In this document: one piece after another, positions 10,876 to 18,091 of the stretch
How the letters are laid out: each line of letters begins with the position of its first letter
How positions within the stretch are numbered: the stretch's first letter is position 1
Source of the DNA: Nitrososphaerota archaeon
GTDB taxonomy: Archaea > Thermoproteota > Nitrososphaeria > Nitrososphaerales > UBA183
Direction: 5' to 3'
Assembly: GCA_029785235.1 (NCBI GenBank)
Contig: JAFMAA010000010.1
Coordinates: forward strand, 1-26,290
Length of the DNA: 26,290 nucleotides
Notes under the pieces: generated by a model
The model's input: only the letters and a program-made list of their open reading frames with translations
Databases searched by the model: none
What the model was told of the DNA's origin: nothing
Translations under genes and position numbers: made by a program

Positions 10876-13523
10876 TTCTTCTTAGGCCGCCTGAAGGTTA
10901 TGTCCTTCTTGGCTTCCCGCTTGAAGTCTGACTCCAGCTCCTTCCTCCGCCCGGCTATCAGCACCACGGCGGCGACGGCGAGCATAGCGAGGACTGCGAG
11001 GTCGATCAGGGCCGTGGGGGGCGAGGCCGTGGGGTTGGCGGGTATCACCGAAGGGGCCGGGTTGCAGAAGCCCGTGGTCGCGTTGGTCCCATAGGCGCAT
11101 GAGGGCGGGACATATCCTCCTCCCCCCGGCGAGTTGTTAGGCGCTGTCCCTGTGGCTGCGAGGTCAATCGTCCAGGGTGACGAGCCCGACGCCGTATAGA
11201 CGTTCCCTGAACCGCTGGAGGTGGGCCCTGAGAACGCCGTCGCCACCCCGTTGTCGTTCACGGTCTGCACCACATAGCCCGACGACGAGGGGTCATACAG
11301 CGACCACTTCACGGGGCCGGAGGCCGTCCATGACAGGGTGTCCGCAGAGAGCGACGGGACGGGCGACAGGGAAGAGTTTGAAAGCACCTGATAGCCCGCC
11401 GGGCTCACCTGATAGAGCCATGAGGCCGCGTTGAGAGCATAGGAGTTCGTTGAAAGCCCCGCTGCCGTCACCGTCCCGTGGTCGAACCATGCGCTCCCCG
11501 TGGGGGCGTAAGCCGTCCCGTTGTTTTGCCCTGAGACCCCGATGCCTGAAGCGTCGTCCAAGAAGTATTGCAGATACCCGTCCAGCACCGATGGGACAGA
11601 GCCCGATTTCGATACACTCCATGAATAGGTGGGCCCCATGCTGAGGCGGCTGGCTCCGCTCACTATGCTCGTCGTGGCCGGGACGCTGCACGTTCCCCCT
11701 GAGTCTGCCCACTCGTTCTGGGTCGAGGTCGTAAGGGCTAAGGCCGTGTTTGTGCCCCAGTTCGGACAGGTCAGGGAGACCGCGGTAGTGCCGCCATCGG
11801 GGTAGGCTATCTTGGTGGGCTGATTGAACTGGTGGTAGACCGAAATCTTGGGCCCCGTGGTGCTGGCGCTCGTAAGGGTCGTGTTGGCATCGCTGGAGTA
11901 GCGCTCCGTGCTTGAGACGTAGTGGTCGCCCACGGTCACTGTGGCGGCGTCGGCCCAGATGGTCGCCGCTGAGGTTCCCATGGTGTCGGTGAGGGACTGG
12001 CCCAGAGACGAGTAGTAGTAGTTCAGGGCGTTGCCGGATGGGGAACCGGAGATGGCGGTGTAGTAGGGCGCTTCTGCGTATTGGTGGTAGTAGTTCCAGG
12101 TGTAGGTGTTGCTGGGGGAGGTGATTTGGTGTTCGAGGACGGGTAGGGTGGAGGCGTAGAGTTCGGAGACTTCTGAAGCGGAGAGAGCACGGTCGTAAAA
12201 TGAGACTCCTGCTAAGCGGCCATTCCACCATCTTGGGGTAAATGCCACAGACCCTCCAATGATTAATGGGTATCCCGTAGCTCCATTGAGGGCGGCGTTG
12301 GTGCAGGCGACACTCGCATCTTGCACCCCATTCACATAACCGATTAAGGTTCCTGACGAGTATGTGAAGGCAAGGAAATACCACGTTGAAGTCGAAAGTG
12401 CGTAGAGCCCGCTGCCGTCATAATTGCAGCTCGGCCCACCATTCAAATAGACTGCAAGTTTCCCGGTTGATTTTACCAGAAGGGTATACCCTTGGCCGCT
12501 TGTTTCCTTGCTGACCACCGCGTTATATGAATCCGGAAAAGAAGAGGCGTAAACCCAAGCCGCAACCGTTATAGAAGCTGGCCTGAGAGCCGAGGAGTCT
12601 GCCACGCTGATATACTGGTTTTTATCAGTCGAGAAGTTCAGATACCCAGTCCCCGCGAACGGCCCTCCAGTCGAAGACCACGTAGGCGAGTTCTCCAAAG
12701 TCCCCGTGTTGTTGTTGTGCGACAGGTCGAACGCCGAAGTCCCCGTCCCCTCCTGCAAGGGCCACGACCCCACCAGCCCCTGCGTCAGCGGCACAGCCGA
12801 ATACTGCTGCGTAGAGGAGCCTCCGGGGGCGAAAGCCTGGGCGTAGGCCACGGAGCCATAGTCGCACCAGCCGGAGATGCCCGCCGTGGTCAGGTCGCCG
12901 ATGGTGGCTGCCGCTCCTGCCTGAGCGCAATGCTCCGGGGCTCCGGTGGCGGGGGCCGTGCCCGTGTAGGCGGCCTTGAAGGTGTCGCTATACTGGAGGT
13001 AGTTCGTGGGGGCGGTCCAGAGGGTGCAGTCCGTCCCGGAGGTGGCGACATGGCAGGCGGAGCCTGTCTCCGTGGTGACCATGCTGGTGAAGCGGTATCT
13101 GGAGGTGGCTCCGTCCGTGGGCTCGGTGAGGGTGAGGGCCGTGTCGTTCTTCATCAGGATGTAGTGGGTCTTGCCGTTGGAGGGTATGGTCGTGACGTTG
13201 AGCCCCGTGCCCGACAGGATCAGGTTGGCGGCGGTGGCCCCGTTCGCCATGCTGGAGGTGACGGGCTGGACAGCGCAGCCGGAGGTGCAAGGCGTGACCG
13301 TAGCCAGACAGCCGCCGCCCGTGGTGTCGTTAAAGCACCCGCTGAGAGTCTCGCTTGGAGAGGTCAGGTGGTTCACAGCGTTTATAGCTCCGGTGAGGGT
13401 CTCAGTCAGGTCTTGGGTGTAGCCCGTCGCGTAAACCACAGCGTCGAAGAAGAGGAGCGAGAGAGCGAGGAGAGAGAGGATTTTCAGTCTGCGGGATTTA
13501 CCGAAGCGCACACTCTTAGTCAC
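10872..13523 (-). CDS. Large LamG-domain surface adhesin
   Basis: This encodes 883 residues. An N-terminal hydrophobic segment (13-33) is followed by a Cys-rich region (60-220), a LamG/concanavalin-like domain (about 249-457: GLVGSWPLQEG, YISVADSS, ITVAAWVYAS, GRLAGVSFYDRAL), beta repeats with YYHQY and VYHQF motifs (470-600), a C-terminal span (about 832-855) and a Lys/Arg-rich tail. The protein is therefore tethered, with its bulk outside. LamG domains bind glycans, which fits host attachment; its size and topology recall the terminal-fibre proteins of spindle-shaped viruses. Starts at GTG, overlapping the upstream stop by 8 bases. The LamG-coding DNA is markedly less GC-rich than its flanks. 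Confidence 0.85.
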   Translation of the reverse strand: MTKSVRFGKSRRLKILSLLALSLLFFDAVVYATGYTQDLTETLTGAINAVNHLTSPSETLSGCFNDTTGGGCLATVTPCTSGCAVQPVTSSMANGATAANLILSGTGLNVTTIPSNGKTHYILMKNDTALTLTEPTDGATSRYRFTSMVTTETGSACHVATSGTDCTLWTAPTNYLQYSDTFKAAYTGTAPATGAPEHCAQAGAAATIGDLTTAGISGWCDYGSVAYAQAFAPGGSSTQQYSAVPLTQGLVGSWPLQEGTGTSAFDLSHNNNTGTLENSPTWSSTGGPFAGTGYLNFSTDKNQYISVADSSALRPASITVAAWVYASSFPDSYNAVVSKETSGQGYTLLVKSTGKLAVYLNGGPSCNYDGSGLYALSTSTWYFLAFTYSSGTLIGYVNGVQDASVACTNAALNGATGYPLIIGGSVAFTPRWWNGRLAGVSFYDRALSASEVSELYASTLPVLEHQITSPSNTYTWNYYHQYAEAPYYTAISGSPSGNALNYYYSSLGQSLTDTMGTSAATIWADAATVTVGDHYVSSTERYSSDANTTLTSASTTGPKISVYHQFNQPTKIAYPDGGTTAVSLTCPNWGTNTALALTTSTQNEWADSGGTCSVPATTSIVSGASRLSMGPTYSWSVSKSGSVPSVLDGYLQYFLDDASGIGVSGQNNGTAYAPTGSAWFDHGTVTAAGLSTNSYALNAASWLYQVSPAGYQVLSNSSLSPVPSLSADTLSWTASGPVKWSLYDPSSSGYVVQTVNDNGVATAFSGPTSSGSGNVYTASGSSPWTIDLAATGTAPNNSPGGGGYVPPSCAYGTNATTGFCNPAPSVIPANPTASPPTALIDLAVLAMLAVAAVVLIAGRRKELESDFKREAKKDITFRRPKKK
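11607..11616 (+). repeat. Dispersed motif TTTCGATACA, copy 4
   Basis: Exact copy extended to the 12-mer ATTTCGATACAC, antisense within the LamG protein gene (coding strand Val-Ser-Lys-Ser). Confidence 0.8.
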
Positions 13524-14787
13524 TTATCTCCGCGCTGATTCCGAAGGGGTTCCCTGCGGACTGGGCCGTGAAGGTGGAGCCGAAGAAGAGATAGTTGTTC
13601 GACGACAGGGTGAGCCCTATCGCGCCCTCGGTGATGGAGTCGCCAGAGGCCGTCGTGAACGTGCCCGGATAGTAGATTGTCGAGGTGGTTCCGCTGACGT
13701 AAGAAATCGTCCCCATAGTGGCTGATGCGACCTGAGTTCCGAGGGCGTATGTGGTCGGGGTGTATGTAGTTGTCCCTGTGCCTATGGCTATGAATGAAGC
13801 CGCAGAGGGGGAGGAGCATCCTGACGCCGAGGTCGAGAGGATGCAGTTTGCAGAGCTACCCTGGTTCGTCCATATGTAGAAGTCCGTCGCCGTCCCTGCG
13901 GTGTCTTTGAGAGACACCGCGACCCCGTTCTGATTGGTAACTGGGCTGAAAAGCCCAGCCAAGAAGTTGCACAGGTTGACATTAAAGCCCGCCGTGCCGA
14001 GGCTGACAGAATAGCTGACATCTACCGAGTCCCCACTTGCTACGGATATCCCCGTGAACGTGTCGTGGAAGAAATTGAAATACTGAAACCCTACGCCAGT
14101 AGTAGCCCCGCCAGAAGCATATCCATACGCAGTATTAATTCCCCCTGCCGCCTCAGTAATGGTCGCCGTTGATGTTATGGAAACAGTCCCGCTGAAATCC
14201 ACCGAGTCGGTGGTTCCGGTCGAGCACGTGCTCGATGAGGTGAGAGTTTCGCTCCCGTACAGCGTCGTCACTCCCGTATCTGAGCGTGTCGGCGCGGTGC
14301 TGGACGTTCCTATCTCGACCATGCCGCCGCAAGGTGAAGTGGTCGTGCAGGTCACGGTGTTGCTGTTATAGCCGATTGATTCTGAAGAGTCTATGCAGTT
14401 TGACGCACCCCAGAAAAACGACGCGCTTGGGTTGCTGCCAGAATCACAGTTAGTCCCGCTGCCACTTCCGCTACCTGCACCCGGTGCTAGATTCCCTCCC
14501 CCGGTAACGGAAGCACCAGTCGGATTGAATAGCCCAGCCAAGAAATTGTTGAAATTATTCAGCACCAGGTCGCCGTTGACGTTCCGTGTGTCCTGGGGGA
14601 TAATTTGCCCTGTCTGATTCCTGACGGTCACATGGAGGTTGACGTCTATCCCCCCGAGGGGGCTCTGAGGTGACGATGTATTGTGGGCGAGTATGAACGC
14701 ACCGAAGCCGCCGGAGACTGCGATCAACCCCATCAGAAGAATCGTAAGAAGCCTTTCGCCGCGCTTCGGAGGAGTCTCAGTTTGCAT
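13516..14787 (-). CDS. Tail-fibre-like surface protein with internal duplication
   Basis: This encodes 423 residues. An N-terminal span (about 13-33) is followed by two similar halves. Each contains (N/C)NFLAGLF(N/S)P, then IGT(S/G)(S/T)T with a Thr-rich continuation, then an ITE(A/G) strand. The motif order IGTGTT.yTPT..al and sITEgaigL resembles the shaft domains of phage tail fibres. The start at 14785-14787 is preferred to an ATG eight codons earlier: it overlaps the upstream stop and has GGTGA ahead of it. Probable virion or cell-surface attachment protein, co-transcribed with the LamG adhesin. Confidence 0.76.
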   Translation of the reverse strand: MQTETPPKRGERLLTILLMGLIAVSGGFGAFILAHNTSSPQSPLGGIDVNLHVTVRNQTGQIIPQDTRNVNGDLVLNNFNNFLAGLFNPTGASVTGGGNLAPGAGSGSGSGTNCDSGSNPSASFFWGASNCIDSSESIGYNSNTVTCTTTSPCGGMVEIGTSSTAPTRSDTGVTTLYGSETLTSSSTCSTGTTDSVDFSGTVSITSTATITEAAGGINTAYGYASGGATTGVGFQYFNFFHDTFTGISVASGDSVDVSYSVSLGTAGFNVNLCNFLAGLFSPVTNQNGVAVSLKDTAGTATDFYIWTNQGSSANCILSTSASGCSSPSAASFIAIGTGTTTYTPTTYALGTQVASATMGTISYVSGTTSTIYYPGTFTTASGDSITEGAIGLTLSSNNYLFFGSTFTAQSAGNPFGISAEISD

Positions 14788-15055
14788 TGAGCCCTTCACC
14801 GAGCATGGCATGGCCTTTCGTATTTAAGTTTGAGAACCGCAGTCTCCCCCGTAATTTCGATACAACCAGCGACATCGAGGCTAACTCCAGCGAGGCCCCC
14901 ACATAGAGTCCCATCAGCACGGGCAGAGAGAGGATCCAGTCCTCCGGAGCAAACCGTTGAGCAACCGCAGGAGACCCCGCCACGAGACCCCCCGCAACAC
15001 ATAGGAACAGATAAGCGGGGAGGTAGAACAGGAACGCCCTCTGGACGCGGTTCAT
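14777..15055 (-). CDS. Two-span membrane protein
   Basis: This encodes 92 residues with hydrophobic segments at about 7-27 and 42-64 and a basic tail (KLRGRLRFSN). The ATG at 15053-15055 overlaps the stop of a zinc-ribbon gene; the frame upstream of it only shadows that gene. Its end overlaps the start of the tail-fibre-like gene by 11 bases. No family recognised. Confidence 0.74.
   Translation of the reverse strand: MNRVQRAFLFYLPAYLFLCVAGGLVAGSPAVAQRFAPEDWILSLPVLMGLYVGASLELASMSLVVSKLRGRLRFSNLNTKGHAMLGEGLNAN
14855..14864 (+). repeat. Dispersed motif TTTCGATACA, copy 5
   Basis: Exact copy extended to the 11-mer ATTTCGATACA, antisense within the two-span membrane protein gene. Confidence 0.8.
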
Positions 15056-15189
15056 GGGCCCGACATCAGCCTCCCGCATGAAGGGCAGTAAGGATGTCCG
15101 TGCTCGTCCCGCTTCGGAGGATAGGAGCCGCCGCACGACTGACACCTGAGATACCCGCCTCTGGAAAAGAGCCTTTCGTCCTTGCCCAT
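15052..15189 (-). CDS. Zinc-ribbon microprotein heading the adhesin operon
   Basis: This encodes 45 residues. LRCQSCGGSY (Cys16, Cys19) and YCPSCGRLM (Cys35, Cys38) form a classic CxxC/CxxC zinc ribbon. It begins 28 bases after a TATATA box and ends in an ATGA overlap with the two-span membrane protein. First gene of the unit that continues through the tail-fibre-like and LamG genes, so it may regulate that unit or be a particle component. Confidence 0.78.
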   Translation of the reverse strand: MGKDERLFSRGGYLRCQSCGGSYPPKRDEHGHPYCPSCGRLMSGP

Positions 15190-15213
15190 CGGAGGCAGGA
15201 GGGAGGCTTTCAG

Positions 15214-15221
15214 TATATAAG
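15214..15221 (-). promoter_or_regulatory. TATA promoter of the adhesin operon
   Basis: CTTATATA on the minus strand, centred about 28 bases before the ATG at 15189. It lies in the 46-base gap after the stop of the preceding gene and predicts a leaderless mRNA. Confidence 0.72.
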
Positions 15222-15235
15222 CGCGGTTCAGGGCC

Positions 15236-15853
15236 CTATATCGTGCCCGACACGCCGGAGACCACCCCGCCCGAAGCTGTGAAGCTCACCGAGACCGAGA
15301 TGGACGGGGCGGCAAAAGCGACCCCCGAATCAGGGCCCCCGTGAGTGAAGGTCACGGAGGCCGAGGACGCCAGCGTAGCAGTCAGAGTGTAAGTCCCTGA
15401 AGGGAGGGAGGTGAAGTCTGAAAAAGGAACCGTCGCGGCGGTCATGGCGCAAGCCATAGGAGACGTTGACGCTCCCCCTGTCCCTGACTCGCTCTGAGAG
15501 GCTACGCTTATCCCCCCCGGCGAGTTGAACGATACCGTCCCTGAGCAGGCCCCGCCCGTTATCGTGTCGCCTGAGAACGATACGCTGTCTCCGGGAACGA
15601 ACTGAAACGCCGTCGAGCCGCCGCCCCCTCCGCCCCCTGAAATCGTGGAAAAGGGCATGAACGGCGACAGGGTGCTCAACTTTACCCGCGTCCCGTTCTG
15701 ATACAGGATATACACCGCGATTTGCGAGGTCATGTTCCCTTTGGTTGCGCTTGCGCTCGTCGGGCTGCTTGCGTTCACAGAAACGAGTGCGAACACGAAC
15801 ACAAATATCAGAGCCGCAGCGATGACCATCATTCCCATTCTCTTAGGTTTCAA
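15236..15853 (-). CDS. Membrane-anchored beta-rich surface protein
   Basis: This encodes 205 residues. A basic start (KPKR) and a strong hydrophobic segment (about 8-27) precede a region with a poly-Gly linker (near 72-78) and an Ig-like beta sandwich (VPGDSVSFSGDTITGGACSG onward, with one Cys pair). The frame is open 16 codons further upstream, but those codons contain the TATA box. The TTG at 15851-15853 is 33 bases from that box, the same spacing as for the gene starting at 21077, and is used here; an ATG five codons later is possible. Confidence 0.7.
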   Translation of the reverse strand: MKPKRMGMMVIAAALIFVFVFALVSVNASSPTSASATKGNMTSQIAVYILYQNGTRVKLSTLSPFMPFSTISGGGGGGGSTAFQFVPGDSVSFSGDTITGGACSGTVSFNSPGGISVASQSESGTGGASTSPMACAMTAATVPFSDFTSLPSGTYTLTATLASSASVTFTHGGPDSGVAFAAPSISVSVSFTASGGVVSGVSGTI

Positions 15854-15881
15854 TCGCTTTGGAGCCCTCTTGGTAGGTTCA

Positions 15882-16604
15882 TTATATAAACTGGTGAACA
15901 AGCGGGAGAATAAGAGCCACGGCCTGAGGCTTCAGAATGATTACTGTGAATAGAAAAACTCCGATGTTATTTGCCCCATGCGCAGCCAAAGTCACGGACA
16001 GCCTCCCCGTATAGAGCCCTATGAAGGCCAGCGTCAGGCCCGCGACGAACAGTATCGAAAAATCCACAATCCCCGTGATGTCCCCCGCGTGATAGAGGGT
16101 GAAGGCAGCCGCCGACATGACTATGCCCGTGATTACGCTCGGACGGGGCCCCACGTTGGTGAACAGGTTCGTTATCCCATACCTGAAGAACGACTCCTCA
16201 GAGATGGCGTTGATTATCGCCAGGAGCCCCCCGATGGACAGGGCCGAGGACAGCGACAGGGAACTCAGATAGGTAGTAGATACGAACCCGAAGGCCAGAG
16301 GGACGAAAGCCTCCGCGAATCCGAATATCCCCAAGGCCCCGAACACCCAGAGCCACGACTGCGAGGCGGGCCTGTCGCCTGTCCTCTGGCCGCTTCTGGG
16401 CCTGACCTTCAATTGCCCCCCGTTCAAGAAGAGCCCTGTCGTCAGGAGGACATAGCTCAATGTGAAGTCTAATGATACTATGGTGCTGTCGGCGTCGGCG
16501 GCTATGATCGCCACGAGGGGGAGGAGGAGGAACGCGAGTATGATGGCGGCTTTGGCCCCGGCGTCAAGCTCTATCTGTGTGTAGAGCCCTCTGCGGGCGC
16601 TCAA
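15882..16604 (-). CDS. CPBP-family intramembrane protease
   Basis: This encodes 240 residues and about seven hydrophobic segments. All three CPBP (CAAX-protease and bacteriocin-processing) motifs are present: EESFFR (136-141), FTLYH (168-172) and HGANN (209-213). These provide the glutamate and histidine metal or catalytic ligands inside the membrane. In cells the family cleaves prenylated proteins or gives self-immunity to bacteriocins. Here it lies among exported structural-type proteins and could process them, or protect the host cell from the element's products. The start is TTG, overlapping the upstream stop as TTGA. Confidence 0.87.
   Translation of the reverse strand: MSARRGLYTQIELDAGAKAAIILAFLLLPLVAIIAADADSTIVSLDFTLSYVLLTTGLFLNGGQLKVRPRSGQRTGDRPASQSWLWVFGALGIFGFAEAFVPLAFGFVSTTYLSSLSLSSALSIGGLLAIINAISEESFFRYGITNLFTNVGPRPSVITGIVMSAAAFTLYHAGDITGIVDFSILFVAGLTLAFIGLYTGRLSVTLAAHGANNIGVFLFTVIILKPQAVALILPLVHQFI
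15883..15890 (-). promoter_or_regulatory. TATA promoter inside the CPBP gene end
   Basis: TTTATATA on the minus strand, overlapping the last codons of the protease gene. It should drive the surface protein that follows. Confidence 0.65.
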
Positions 16605-17050
16605 TCTTCAGCCGCCTGGAGCTGGGCTATGGCGGTGCGTATCTCCCCGGCGGTGTAAGTCCCAGAGAGCGAGGTGGAATACGGAAGGGAGCCCACGGTG
16701 AAGGCGAGGTGTCCGCTGACTTCTATGGGGGTCGAGGAGGGGAGGGCTGTGAGGCCCCGGATGGCGAACACGGCGAAAGTCACGTTTGCAGTCTGGCCGG
16801 GGGCGATGGTCAATGGTAAATCGGTAGCGGTAGCGTTGAACATGAGCGTCCCATTGGTGAAGCGCCCTATCAGATAGGCGGAGGTCACCGTCGAGCCCCA
16901 TGAGCTTCGGTCTTTCACCTGTATGGAGACCGCATACTGAGTGGCGCTCAGGGGCGTCACCGAGACCGAGACCAGGGCGAACATGAACAGCGCAACCCCT
17001 GCGATTGCTATCAGCTTGACCCCGAGGGCCGTGGATGTCTGGGCGCTCAT
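16601..17050 (-). CDS. Anchored protein with LEA14/WHy-like beta domain
   Basis: This encodes 149 residues. An N-terminal span (10-30) is followed by a beta sandwich reminiscent of LEA14/WHy domains (FTNGTLMFNATATDLPLT, then IEVSGHLAFTVG and YSTSLSGTYT). Such domains are found in archaeal secreted or membrane proteins. Overlaps at both ends: ATGA with the upstream gene and TTGA with the protease. Possibly a substrate or partner of the protease by position; that is inference. Confidence 0.74.
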   Translation of the reverse strand: MSAQTSTALGVKLIAIAGVALFMFALVSVSVTPLSATQYAVSIQVKDRSSWGSTVTSAYLIGRFTNGTLMFNATATDLPLTIAPGQTANVTFAVFAIRGLTALPSSTPIEVSGHLAFTVGSLPYSTSLSGTYTAGEIRTAIAQLQAAED

Positions 17051-17421
17051 TTCAGCTTCTTTAGCTCCTGTCCCGCCCCCATCATGGCGAATATCAGGCC
17101 GAGGCCCCCTATGGCGTCCAATTCAGGCTGGAGGAGGAGTATCCCCGCCAGAAGGACTCCCACCGAGATAAGTATCTGCGCCGACAGGGGGAGGAGGCTC
17201 CAGAGGTAGAACATCGCGGCCCCGGCGAGCATGACCACGGCTATGAACACCAGCATCGCTATCAGGGCGTCGGTCAGGAACGCGGAGGTCGAGCAGAGCC
17301 CGACGAAGGCGAGGAGCGAGCACCCGGCGAACCCCAGCATGATGGGGAGGCCGAATATCAGGACGGCCCCAAGTACCCCGACGATGGCCGATATCAGCAG
17401 GGCCTTCTTCAGGTCAAACAT
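17047..17421 (-). CDS. Four-span membrane protein
   Basis: This encodes 124 residues, very hydrophobic, with spans at about 7-28, 31-47, 52-76 and 80-99, plus a further weakly hydrophobic stretch before a basic end (QELKKLK). Unrecognised. It could be a structural membrane protein of a particle, or a holin- or permease-like protein. Starts with ATG overlapping the upstream stop by 8 bases. Confidence 0.74.
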   Translation of the reverse strand: MFDLKKALLISAIVGVLGAVLIFGLPIMLGFAGCSLLAFVGLCSTSAFLTDALIAMLVFIAVVMLAGAAMFYLWSLLPLSAQILISVGVLLAGILLLQPELDAIGGLGLIFAMMGAGQELKKLK

Positions 17422-18091
17422 TGGGCTTCTTCTCTCCCTGGAGGGTGACGAACAAGCCGGAGGCCGCCACTATGAGGCCCACGACAAAGAGGAGTGGGAA
17501 TTGAGGGCTCGCGTTCCCAGAGGGGCCGGGGCTGGGGGCCGTGGTGACCGCCGTGCTTGAGACTTCTACCACCGAGGAGGATGTTTGAATCGTCGTGCTG
17601 GTGCTCGTGCTTGTGGTCGCGGGCTGGACATTCTGGCTCGTCGTGGTCGCGCTCGAGCCGAGGCACCCGTCAGCAGAAGAATAGTGCACATAGGGGGTCG
17701 AGCCCGTCCCCGGATAGCCCGGTATCGAGGTGCTCATGTATTGGACGCCGCCTATCATCTGATACATCTGACCGCCTCCCCATGTCGGGACGGGGAGATA
17801 AGACGCGCTGGTGAAGGTGGTCGCCCAGAGTGCTATCAACCCGCAGGCGTTCCCCCCTCCATAGAGGGCGGAGGCTTGGGCGGGGGGAACCAGGGTCGCC
17901 GTCCATGACTCCGACAGGACGCAGTTGTTCGTCGTCTGCCCGTTGCACGGGGATAGCTGTATGACTTCGGTTCCTGATATCGTCGAGGGGAGGGCTGGCT
18001 GGATGGTCGAGTATGTGATTCCGGGGGCCCCGATGAAGGCCAGCACGAACCCCGCGACCATGAGCACCGCCCCCAGGGAGGTGAGGCGCAT
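17414..18091 (-). CDS. Surface protein with Ser/Thr stalk and C-terminal anchor
   Basis: This encodes 225 residues. It has a signal or anchor segment (5-24), an external domain with several Cys (PCNGQTTNNC, NACG, DGCLG), a Ser/Thr-rich stalk (about 150-195) that would be heavily O-glycosylated in archaea, a C-terminal span (about 200-218) and a short KK tail. This is typical archaeal cell-surface architecture. It starts immediately after the stop of the preceding gene (TAG then ATG). Confidence 0.76.
   Translation of the reverse strand: MRLTSLGAVLMVAGFVLAFIGAPGITYSTIQPALPSTISGTEVIQLSPCNGQTTNNCVLSESWTATLVPPAQASALYGGGNACGLIALWATTFTSASYLPVPTWGGGQMYQMIGGVQYMSTSIPGYPGTGSTPYVHYSSADGCLGSSATTTSQNVQPATTSTSTSTTIQTSSSVVEVSSTAVTTAPSPGPSGNASPQFPLLFVVGLIVAASGLFVTLQGEKKPNV

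Noticed and set aside
11293..12384. Second minus-strand frame (363 codons) within the LamG protein gene
   Set aside because: It is an Arg/Pro/His-rich shadow in the +1 frame of the same strand, without a start signal, whereas the main frame runs uninterrupted over 883 codons.
12717..13538. Long plus-strand open frame (273 codons) opposite the LamG protein gene
   Set aside because: It is Gly/Arg-rich, with the composition expected from the antisense of a GC-rich Ser/Thr gene, has no promoter or overlap, and the opposite strand has clear domains and anchors.
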